Made by a program: the position numbers and the translations under genes
Part shown: positions 51,891 through 60,438 of the stretch, one piece after another
How the letters are laid out: the number at the start of each line of letters is the position of its first letter
Position numbering within the stretch: the stretch's first letter is position 1
Assembly (NCBI RefSeq): GCF_028680575.1
Contig: NZ_JAPCKI010000001.1
Location: 62,001 to 126,000 of the forward strand
Source of the DNA: Acidovorax benzenivorans
Lineage (GTDB): Bacteria; Pseudomonadota; Gammaproteobacteria; Burkholderiales; Burkholderiaceae_C
Direction of reading: 5' to 3'
DNA: 64,000 bases
The notes under the pieces: model-generated
Databases searched by the model: none
What the model was told of the DNA's origin: nothing
What the model saw: the letters and a program-made list of their open reading frames with translations, nothing else

Positions 51891-53474
51891 ATGACCGAAA
51901 CCGCGACTGTAGGCAATACCCCATCTTTAGAACGACCAGAATTGGTGTTTGGCTTAATCGGACCTATTGGCACCGATCTTGAGGCAGTCTGTACGGCACT
52001 GGAACAGAGCATATCGGTCGCAGGTTATAGGACTTCACTTGTCAGAGTGAGCAAGGAAATAGAGAGCATTTTCGGCCAATCTTTTGAAAATGTTACCGAG
52101 GACGAAAGAATATCCAGCCTCATGGACCTTGGAAACAAACTAAGAGTTGACGGCAAAAATGCTGCAGCAGCAGCTATTATTTCCATTATGAAAATAATGG
52201 AAATACGAAAAAACACTCCTTTGGAAAATCATATTGATGGCAATCCAAAAGGCAATGCATATATTCTACGCTCCATTAAAAATCCACAAGAAATAGAACA
52301 ACTTCGACTTGTATATGGAAAAGGATTTATTGCCATCTCTGTTTCCGCCCCCAGGGAAGAGAGACTATATGCAATAGCACAGCGAATTGCCAAGTCCTAC
52401 TTAGGAAGCCGCCCCCAAAGCAGCGCTGAAGCGTTAGCAAAGCACCTCATTGATCGTGACGAAAGCGAAGATAATAGCAACCATCAAAACGTCAGAGATT
52501 GCTTTCCTTTGGCTGATTTTTTCGTTGACGCCTCCAACAAGGAGTTAATGCGCAAGCAAATCCGCCGATTTCTTTATCTCACTTTTGGACATCGATTTCA
52601 CACACCATCAATTGATGAACATGGAATATTTCAAGCCTCAGCTGCCGCATTGCGATCGGCGGATTTAAATCGACAAGTGGGTGCCGCAATCGTTCGGACT
52701 ACCGGAGAAATTATCGCCGTTGGCTGCAACGATGTTCCGAAAGCAGGCGGCGATCAATACTGGGACGGAGATGACGCCGACATGAGGGATTTTGTCTTAG
52801 GTGTGGATTCCGGCGCACAACAGCGAGAGGAAATGCTGAGTGAGTTACTTGGTCGCCTAAGAGAAGGGGGAATATTGAATGCCAGTATTGAGAAGCAAGA
52901 GATTGAGAAATTGGCAAAGTCTTTACTCTACGGAGCTAACAAACAGAAGCTGAAGGGCGCGAGCCTCATGAATCTTCTTGAATTTGGTCGCAGCGTGCAT
53001 GCCGAGATGGCAGCTATCACTACAGCAGCTCGACTCGGACTGGCAGTCAAAGATGCCACTTTATACACCACAACATTCCCTTGTCACATGTGCGCGCGGC
53101 ATATTGTTGCCAGCGGGATAAAGGAAGTCGTTTATATTGAACCCTACCCAAAAAGTCGAGCCAAACAACTTCACAAAGATTCAATTGACACCGATGGCAC
53201 ATTTAACCCAAAGGGCAATTACGTAAAGTTCAGGCCTTTCCAAGGAATTGCTCCTCGTCAGTATCAAACGATTTTCATGGCCAATGATATGAGAAAAGAT
53301 GGGCAAGGAAGAGCTATAGAATTCGCGATGACAAATGGCAAACTACGCTGGCAAAGATTTAACAACAGTTACATGCAGAATGAAGCAGCCTTGATTGAAG
53401 TCGTCTTACCAGATATAATTGCAAACTTAAAAGCCGAGAAAGCAGCCTCACCCAAGGAGAAAACAAATGAATGA
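51891..53474 (+). CDS. avcD: Anti-phage dCTP/dCMP deaminase (AvcD family)
   Basis: 527-residue two-domain protein. N-terminal P-loop-like domain (~15-230) has a degenerate Walker A GLIGPIGTDL (21-30) without the usual Lys. C-terminal deoxycytidylate deaminase domain has zinc ligand H370 and catalytic E372 (SVHAEM) and C398/C401 (PCHMC). The architecture matches the AvcD/DCD defence proteins that deplete dCTP/dCMP during phage infection. The gene is clearly AT-rich compared with everything around it, a sign of transfer. Its ribosome site is weak. A 58-codon ORF overlaps its stop. Confidence 0.88.
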   Translation: MTETATVGNTPSLERPELVFGLIGPIGTDLEAVCTALEQSISVAGYRTSLVRVSKEIESIFGQSFENVTEDERISSLMDLGNKLRVDGKNAAAAAIISIMKIMEIRKNTPLENHIDGNPKGNAYILRSIKNPQEIEQLRLVYGKGFIAISVSAPREERLYAIAQRIAKSYLGSRPQSSAEALAKHLIDRDESEDNSNHQNVRDCFPLADFFVDASNKELMRKQIRRFLYLTFGHRFHTPSIDEHGIFQASAAALRSADLNRQVGAAIVRTTGEIIAVGCNDVPKAGGDQYWDGDDADMRDFVLGVDSGAQQREEMLSELLGRLREGGILNASIEKQEIEKLAKSLLYGANKQKLKGASLMNLLEFGRSVHAEMAAITTAARLGLAVKDATLYTTTFPCHMCARHIVASGIKEVVYIEPYPKSRAKQLHKDSIDTDGTFNPKGNYVKFRPFQGIAPRQYQTIFMANDMRKDGQGRAIEFAMTNGKLRWQRFNNSYMQNEAALIEVVLPDIIANLKAEKAASPKEKTNE

Positions 53475-53643
53475 ACAATCTTTTGAGGAAAGAATGAAAT
53501 TAATTTTGGAAGAACTGAACCGAAGGAAAATTGATACCTCTCCTCCAATGCCTCGCCTAGAAGGTACCGATGAGTTCCATGAGCGGGCCAAGCTATCCCA
53601 TTATGACGATCCAGTTCACCTGATTGCTGCTCTGGCTCATTGA
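53467..53643 (+). CDS. 58-residue protein overlapping avcD, unknown
   Basis: The ATG lies inside the last codons of avcD (8-nt overlap, other frame), with a perfect AAGGAGA six nucleotides upstream, itself within avcD. The product starts MNEQSFEERMKLILEELNRR (amphipathic, charged helix) and ends DDPVHLIAALAH. Base composition matches avcD, so both arrived together. It is too short for a catalytic domain. A modulator, inhibitor or partner of the deaminase is the obvious hypothesis. I do not recognise any family. Confidence 0.75.
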   Translation: MNEQSFEERMKLILEELNRRKIDTSPPMPRLEGTDEFHERAKLSHYDDPVHLIAALAH

Positions 53644-53996
53644 AATAATCCGCTGGTGCAAATCTTGATTCAGAGTCTAAAAAGAAGGGCATCGATGCGT
53701 TGCCCGGTAGGTGGATTTAAGCATTTGCCTTCTGATATCTTCGTATATCAAAAATAACACGACTTAGATCATCCTAAAGCTGCAACGCAGGTTTCCTTGC
53801 TACCGACATAAAGCCAACTATATAGCACTTGCACTCAAGCAATTTCTTTAAAGAGGCCAATAAGGCGATAAGTGTCGGTACATTTGACCTGTGCACATCA
53901 AAAGGCCTGCAAGGATGTTATGTTGCACGCTTTGCCTACTGACTTTACAGATAGTCGCCCATAGACAACTGTAAAATCTACTAATCAAAATGTCCG
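53644..53996. other. AT-rich non-coding stretch downstream of the avcD pair
   Basis: About 350 nt with no frame longer than ~65 codons that looks protein-like. Base composition moves from AT-rich near 53650 to mixed by 53990. No integrase, tRNA or clear attachment site is visible. Confidence 0.6.
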
Positions 53997-54205
53997 CGCA
54001 CAGTTCGGGGCCGGAGACCCCCGCGTATTCACTAACGCGAACAGACATGGCAAGTCTGCGTCCAGTAGCTTCTGGTCATGGGTGGACGATTAGAGAAATC
54101 TGCGCAGCATGGTCGTAATCCACTACGCGAGTGCAATGCCTTTCACGCGTGCGACAGGGCCCACACGAGCATTTGTCGAGCCCGCCGCTGTCGCCGTTGT
54201 GTGAC
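53997..54205 (-). pseudogene. Decayed 3' end of a second pobA-like gene
   Basis: The plus-strand sequence aligns, with indels, to the last ~65 codons of the intact pobA (about 54850-55065): shared AGCTTCTGGTC, GCAGCATGGTCGT.ATCCAC and ATTTGTCGAG. The minus-strand translation begins DSGGLDKCS against DSTGLDKYS in PobA, then frameshifts and a stop break it. The 5' nine-tenths of the gene is absent. Confidence 0.8.
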
Positions 54206-54272
54206 GGGAAATAGAGTGATACAGGCGAATTGAAGTCTGATACCCCGCACACCATCGAGGCGCACTAGCCAC

Positions 54273-54434
54273 CTACTTGGACCCGTCCGGCGTACGTTCT
54301 GCCGACGTCAGCGATCTGCTGGCCTCTTCTTTGGCCTTCGTCCCTTGGTCGTGATGCCACTTGATGGCGTAGAACATGCAGGTGCCGAACACGAGCACCT
54401 TGAAGGTGATGAAGACTATCGGGACCCAATCCAT
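54273..54434 (-). CDS. Small single-TM membrane protein
   Basis: 53 residues beginning MDWVPIVFITFKVLVFGTCM, one membrane helix then a charged Lys/Glu/Ser tail. The start at 54434 is favoured by AGGAAAG nine nucleotides upstream. Longer starts (ATG 54515, GTG 54542) add a segment without similarity. I recall small proteins of this kind as hypotheticals in Comamonadaceae; the function is unknown. Confidence 0.7.
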   Translation of the reverse strand: MDWVPIVFITFKVLVFGTCMFYAIKWHHDQGTKAKEEASRSLTSAERTPDGSK

Positions 54435-54786
54435 TGTTGATGGCTTTCCTGGTTGTTGATGGGCACCCACTACCGTCCAGTGCAGTGCTTCAAAAAGCTG
54501 CGTCAGCAGCTCCATCGTGTTCAAGCCATCGTCGATTTGCACATCGACAGCACGGGGCCAATGATCTGAAAACTTGGTGCGATGCTATCGAGCCTGCTGT
54601 GCGGGCGTAAGCATCAGTTCTGCCTAAATTTTGCGTAGCAGATGGCGATTGCCGTGCACGGGGGCTGCATAGAAAGCGGCTTTGTCATTGGGTCCCGCAA
54701 GGGGGCCGCAGTACGCAGGCCGTAGGGCGCGCCGCGTGAGCAGACGGAACGCCGGTTGCACGCAACGCCGACCGGGCACACACACT
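54435..54786. other. Intergenic region with no identified gene
   Basis: About 350 nt between the small membrane protein and the pobA terminator. Normal GC-rich composition returns here. No convincing frame, repeat or RNA seen. Confidence 0.6.
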
Positions 54787-54821
54787 AAAGGCCGGCATGA
54801 GAGAACCCCATGCAGGCCTTT
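54787..54821 (-). terminator. Hairpin terminator downstream of pobA
   Basis: Arms AAAGGCC...GCATG and CATGC...GGCCTTT with single mismatched bases and a 9-nt loop, 30 nt past the pobA stop. The T-run is short, so termination strength is uncertain. Confidence 0.65.
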
Positions 54822-54850
54822 GATTGGATGGCAGTGCTAATCCCAAGTGC

Positions 54851-57028
<2,178 letters not shown>

Positions 57029-57044
57029 TGCCGGTGACATGCTG

Positions 57045-57062
57045 CTGACACGCCGTTGTCAG
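57045..57062 (+). promoter_or_regulatory. CTGACA-N6-TGTCAG operator, copy B
   Basis: Palindrome 52 nt before the VOC gene, followed by TAGCCCCCGCT (11 nt) and CACCATCGAGGC. It is the same layout as copies A and C; the leader after it also resembles copy C, including GAGGCTTCTT. Confidence 0.72.
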
Positions 57063-57113
57063 TAGCCCCCGCTCACCATCGAGGCTTCTTTCTTTCACAC
57101 ACAAGGAGCTCTT

Positions 57114-57491
57114 ATGAAAAACGCCATCGCCTGGTTTGAAATCCCCACCACCCAGCTGGACCGCGCCCAGGCCTTTTACGAAGCCGTGCTGGGCCAGCCC
57201 ATGCGCCGCGAGAACATGGGCCCGAGCGAAGGCGCTGTGTTTGCCTACGACCCCGAAGCCGATGGCGCCGGGGGCGCGCTGATGATGGGCCCCACGGCAC
57301 CGCAGGTGTCGGGCAGCGGCACGCTGGTGTATCTGGACGCATCGCCCTCACTCGACGCCGCGCTGGAACGCGCGGTGGCCCAAGGCGGCCGCGTGGCCCT
57401 GCCGCGCCAGGCGCTGCCACCGGGCATGGGCTTCTTCGCCCACATCCATGACCTGGATGGCAACCGCGTGGGTCTGCACGCACCGTCTTGA
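57114..57491 (+). CDS. VOC-family (glyoxalase-like) protein 1
   Basis: 125 residues, one vicinal-oxygen-chelate domain. WFEIPTTQLDRAQAFYEAVLG at the start and the C-terminal FFAHIHDLDGNRVGLHAP with the metal-type Glu position replaced (GLHAP). Related proteins act on methylglyoxal, antibiotics or unknown small molecules. Preceded by the CTGACA-N6-TGTCAG element and AAGGAG; a second VOC gene follows 31 nt later in an operon. Confidence 0.85.
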   Translation: MKNAIAWFEIPTTQLDRAQAFYEAVLGQPMRRENMGPSEGAVFAYDPEADGAGGALMMGPTAPQVSGSGTLVYLDASPSLDAALERAVAQGGRVALPRQALPPGMGFFAHIHDLDGNRVGLHAPS

Positions 57492-57522
57492 AGTAAGAAC
57501 GCGTCTACGAAAGGAGCACGGC

Positions 57523-57951
57523 ATGGAAGCGCAAGAAATCCACCGAGGCAGGCTGTTCGACCACGTGCAGTTGGTCGTGCGCAACCTGGCTGCCAGCCAG
57601 GCCTTCTACACCGCCGTGCTCGGTGCACTGGAGGTGCCTTTGGGCGGTGCGGCCGAGGGCTACTTCTGGGCGGACGAGCTGTTTGTGTCGTCTGCCAACA
57701 GCCCCGCTGCGCAAGGCCACCTGACAGGCCGCACGCACCTGGCCTTCCAGGCGCGGGACGAGGCCATGGTGAGGGCGTTCCACGAAGCCGCACTGGCCCA
57801 CGGTGGCACCGACAACGGCGCGCCCGGACTGCGCCAGTACCACCCCGGCTACTACGCTGCGTTTGTTCTGGACCCGGACGGCAACAACATCGAGGCCGTG
57901 TTCCACGGTGACGCGCAACGCAGTGCGCCGTCGGTGAAGATCACGTTTTGA
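57523..57951 (+). CDS. VOC-family (glyoxalase-like) protein 2
   Basis: 142 residues. FDHVQLVVRNLAASQAFYTAVLGAL opens the domain, and PGYYAAFVLDPDGNNIEAVFHG closes it with the conserved Glu metal ligand (IEAVFH). The start ATG 57523 has AAGGAGCACG upstream. Unlike the first VOC protein it keeps a plausible His/Glu metal site. Co-transcribed with it. Confidence 0.87.
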   Translation: MEAQEIHRGRLFDHVQLVVRNLAASQAFYTAVLGALEVPLGGAAEGYFWADELFVSSANSPAAQGHLTGRTHLAFQARDEAMVRAFHEAALAHGGTDNGAPGLRQYHPGYYAAFVLDPDGNNIEAVFHGDAQRSAPSVKITF

Positions 57952-57988
57952 GGGGCGGGTGAGCCGTTTGAACGGCCCACCCGCCGTA

Positions 57989-58438
57989 TCAATCCGCCTC
58001 CGGCCGAGCCAAGCCGCGCAGCGGTATCGGTGTGGAGAACACGATGGACGTGCGTGTTTCTCCATAGCCGTTGATGTCGCCCAAGAACCGCTCCAGATCG
58101 GGCAGGTCACGCGCGACGACCTGCATCACATACGAGTCGTTGCCACTGACATGGTGGCATTCCAGCACCCGATGTGACTGACACAGCTTGTCGATCAGCG
58201 CCTTCTTGCCGGGCTGCGGCACGTTGATGCCCACCACCGCCCGCACACCGTAGCCGACCTTGGCGGGGTCGATGTCGGCATGCACGCCGCGCACCACACC
58301 CGCCTCTTGCAGGCGGCGCAGGCGCTCCAGCGTGGCGGGCACCGACAGGCCCACGGCCTCAGCCAGTTCTTTGAGCGAGGCACGGCCATCGGCCTGCAGC
58401 GCGCTGATAAGGCGCCAGGCCTTGTCATCGACTTCCAT
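57989..58438 (-). CDS. Lrp/AsnC-family regulator
   Basis: 149 residues: HTH (WRLISALQADGRASLKELAEAVGLSVPATLERLRRLQEAG) then the RAM amino-acid-binding domain (HHVSGNDSYVMQVVARDLPDLERFL). It is divergent from a LysE-type exporter, so it probably senses an amino acid and controls its export, as in other Lrp/LysE pairs. Confidence 0.9.
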   Translation of the reverse strand: MEVDDKAWRLISALQADGRASLKELAEAVGLSVPATLERLRRLQEAGVVRGVHADIDPAKVGYGVRAVVGINVPQPGKKALIDKLCQSHRVLECHHVSGNDSYVMQVVARDLPDLERFLGDINGYGETRTSIVFSTPIPLRGLARPEAD

Positions 58439-58458
58439 AAAAGCCTTTCTCGATCAAC

Positions 58459-58503
58459 GCAGAAAAATACGAAATCAAATTCTGGAATCACCGAATTTTC
58501 TGC
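58459..58503. promoter_or_regulatory. Inverted repeats in the Lrp/LysE divergent promoter
   Basis: GCAGAAAA (58459-58466) and TTTTCTGC (58496-58503) are exact complements about 37 bp apart, in AT-rich DNA (CGAAATCAAATTC between). Lrp proteins bind such spaced AT-rich half-sites as octamers. Confidence 0.6.
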
Positions 58504-58539
58504 ATTCTCCATCGCAAGCCACCGCCCTAGCATCGGTGC

Positions 58540-59160
58540 ATGGACTTGACCTCACTCACCGTGTTTCTCCAAGCCGCCATCGTCGGTGTGCTCATCGCGG
58601 CCCCTGTGGGCCCCATTGGCCTGTTGACCATGCAACGCACCCTGGAGCGCGGCCTGGCAGCCGGGCTGGCCACGGGCCTGGGCGCCGCTGCTGCAGACGC
58701 GGTGTATGGCGCCATTGGCGCCTTCAGCGTGCGCTGGCTCATCGACGGGCTGACCCAGGCCAAAACCCCCCTCGCACTGGGCGGGGGCGCGCTGCTGCTG
58801 GTGCTGGCCTGGCGCACCTGGCACGCGCCCGTGGCCCAGACCGCCGCATCGGTGCGCAATGCGCGGGGCCTGCTGGGCCTGGCTGCGGGCACGTTTGCGC
58901 TGACGCTGGCCAACCCGGCCACCATCGTGTCGTTCATTGCGGTGTTCGGCTCGTTGGGCGGCGGCCAGCGCGCCATGCCGTCCCCACTGTGGATGGTGGC
59001 GGGCGTGCTGGCGGGCTCGGCAGCGTGGTGGCTGCTGCTGACAGGTGTCATCGCCCACCAGCGGCAGCGCTTTACGCCCGCCTGGCGCCAGCGCATCAAC
59101 CGGGCGTCCGCTCTGCTGCTGGGCGGGTTTGCGTTGTGGCAATGGGGGCAACTGGTCTGA
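58540..59160 (+). CDS. LysE-family amino acid exporter
   Basis: 206 residues with six hydrophobic segments. It opens with ...AAIVGVLIAAPVGPIGLLTMQRTLERG, the LysE/RhtB signature, and has LALTLANPATIVSFIAVFG with the conserved Asn-Pro. It exports an amino acid or derivative under the adjacent Lrp-type regulator. Confidence 0.9.
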   Translation: MDLTSLTVFLQAAIVGVLIAAPVGPIGLLTMQRTLERGLAAGLATGLGAAAADAVYGAIGAFSVRWLIDGLTQAKTPLALGGGALLLVLAWRTWHAPVAQTAASVRNARGLLGLAAGTFALTLANPATIVSFIAVFGSLGGGQRAMPSPLWMVAGVLAGSAAWWLLLTGVIAHQRQRFTPAWRQRINRASALLLGGFALWQWGQLV

Positions 59161-59179
59161 TGCCGGTCCGCATACAAAA

Positions 59180-59247
59180 ATCCGTTCACGCTGAGCTTGG
59201 CGAAGCGCCGCGCGAGGCTTAGACGAGTTCACTCAGCCCGAACGGAT
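59180..59247. repeat. REP-like palindromic repeat
   Basis: Outer arms ATCCGTTCACGCTGAG and CTCAGCCCGAACGGAT are complementary except for two positions, with GGCGAAGCGCCGCGCGAGGC inside forming secondary stems. A different family from the GCTATT element. Two copies of GGATCAGAT follow in tandem (59244-59261). Confidence 0.7.
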
Positions 59248-59321
59248 CAGATGGATCAGATGGATCCAGAGCGAATCCGTCCGTGAGTCGGCGCCGTCAA
59301 CAAGGCAATACTGCAAAGGTA

Positions 59322-59339
59322 CTGACACTGCGGTGTCAG
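59322..59339 (+). promoter_or_regulatory. CTGACA-N6-TGTCAG operator, copy C
   Basis: The best palindrome of the three (CTGACAC-TGCG-GTGTCAG), 44 nt before the EVE gene, followed by TAGCCCGGCCG (11 nt) and CACCAT. The leader then shares GGCTTCTT with copy B. Confidence 0.74.
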
Positions 59340-59383
59340 TAGCCCGGCCGCACCATCAAGGCTTCTTATCCAAGGAGCCTTTC

Positions 59384-59938
59384 ATGACCGACGCCATGCT
59401 GCAACAAGCCCTGTGGCGGGACGCTGAGCCCCTGCACCTGTCCACGCCAACTGCACCCGCACCCACCGTGGCGGCGACCTCTGCGGACCCCGCGCGCCGC
59501 AACTGGATCGCGGTGGCCAGCGCCCAGCACGCCCGCAGGGGCTGCGCCACGCCTGACGCGGGCTACATGCAGGTGTGCCATGGCAAGGTCGCCCCGCTCA
59601 AGCGCATACGCCCCGGCGACCGTGTGGCGTATTACGCGCCCACCGTCACCATGGGTGGCAAGGACCGGCTGCAGGCGTTTGTCTCCATCGGCATCGTGCT
59701 GCCGGGCGCGCCGTATGCGTTTGACATGGGCGGCGGGTTTGTGCCGTCACGCCGGGATGTGGCCTATGTGCCAGCCAGGGAGGCCGCGATTGCGCCGCTG
59801 CTGGACGACTTTGAGTTTGTGGAAGACCGCACGCACTGGGGCGGCAAGTTTCGCTTTGGGCTGTTCGCCGTCAGCGACCACGACATGCGCCTCATTGCGC
59901 AGGCGATGCAGGTTGAATTGCAATCGCTACATTTTTAG
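59384..59938 (+). CDS. EVE-domain protein (UPF0310 family)
   Basis: 184 residues. The EVE/PUA-like fold binds modified bases. [41 protein letters not shown] and [18 protein letters not shown] are the family motifs. About 50 residues ([16 protein letters not shown]...) precede the domain, unusual for the family. AAGGAGCC supports the ATG at 59384. The last residues (ELQSLHF) and the stop are encoded by a dispersed repeat. Confidence 0.86.
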   Translation: MTDAMLQQALWRDAEPLHLSTPTAPAPTVAATSADPARRNWIAVASAQHARRGCATPDAGYMQVCHGKVAPLKRIRPGDRVAYYAPTVTMGGKDRLQAFVSIGIVLPGAPYAFDMGGGFVPSRRDVAYVPAREAAIAPLLDDFEFVEDRTHWGGKFRFGLFAVSDHDMRLIAQAMQVELQSLHF

Positions 59939-60000
59939 TAGCTATCAATGCAATCAGCAAAAGCGCCAGCGCCCTCAATGGGCCGCAAGCGCCCCTGATA
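59918..60000. repeat. Comamonadaceae repeat copy overlapping the EVE gene end
   Basis: AATCGCTACATTTTTAGTAGC, TATCAATGCAATCAGC, AAGCGCCAGCGCCCTC... A full copy; its first part supplies the stop codon of the EVE gene. Confidence 0.7.
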
Positions 60001-60013
60001 GACACGCTGCGCG

Positions 60014-60130
60014 TCAACACACCGCCATCAACGCGTCCACAATTTTTCGTTGGGCTGCGTCCAGGGCGGCATAGCCTTCACGCAGCAGTCGTAGCACGAT
60101 CTCGTGGATTTCCAGTTCACCAGCGGACAT
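60014..60130 (-). CDS. Possible 38-residue protein
   Basis: ATG at 60130 preceded by GGAGAAGACC; product MSAGELEIHEIVLRLLREGY...ending LMAVC. It is predicted to be almost entirely amphipathic helix. The good ribosome site and lack of other features here support it; its short length leaves doubt. No family recognised. Confidence 0.4.
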   Translation of the reverse strand: MSAGELEIHEIVLRLLREGYAALDAAQRKIVDALMAVC

Positions 60131-60368
60131 GGTCTTCTCCTTGAACGACAGTGGGCGGCTGCCGCCTGGGCAGGCCGATGACGTGGGCGCCTGCTACAAA
60201 GATGCGGGCGCCCGGGCCTGCCCCACCATGGACCAAGCCCCGATGCCACTGTGCCCACGCGGCGCGGGGTTGATGCGGCGATGTGAGGGGGAATGGCGGC
60301 GCTGTTCGGCGCGGTTCCTGCTCAACGCGGTCCTCAACGGATCACGGTCGCGGCATTGCGCTCACGTC
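60131..60368. other. Intergenic region with no identified gene
   Basis: Between the small ORF and the repeat at 60369. Open frames here lack ribosome sites and sensible composition. Nothing else seen. Confidence 0.55.
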
Positions 60369-60438
60369 ATTTGCTTCTGTTTTGATAGCTGCCTGCGCTT
60401 ATTTATTGAGCGCAAGCAGCCTAAAACCCTACAAATCA
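60369..60438. repeat. Comamonadaceae repeat copy at the molybdenum hydroxylase 3' end
   Basis: TTTGCTTCTGTTTTGATAGC, TGCCTGCGCTTATTTATTG, AGCGCAAGCAGCC. It starts at, and supplies, the TGA stop of the gene at 60436. Confidence 0.65.

Noticed and set aside
53848-54048. 66-codon minus-strand frame downstream of the avcD pair
   Set aside because: It runs from AT-rich filler into the pobA remnant and has no ribosome site.
51620-54275. Possible attachment-site repeats around the avcD cassette
   Set aside because: GAATTGA and CACACCATC occur on both sides but the spacing between the two blocks differs and no longer match exists. With no integrase or tRNA, chance similarity is more likely.
54233-54275. 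A fourth copy of the palindromic element near CACACCATCGAGGC
   Set aside because: The CACCAT part matches but the CTGACA/TGTCAG arms are not recognisable. At most it is a degenerate remnant with no gene after it.
57045-59339. CTGACA-N6-TGTCAG as an ECF41-type promoter
   Set aside because: ECF41 promoters read TGTCACA with a later CGTC, which is not found at the required distance. A palindromic operator fits better.
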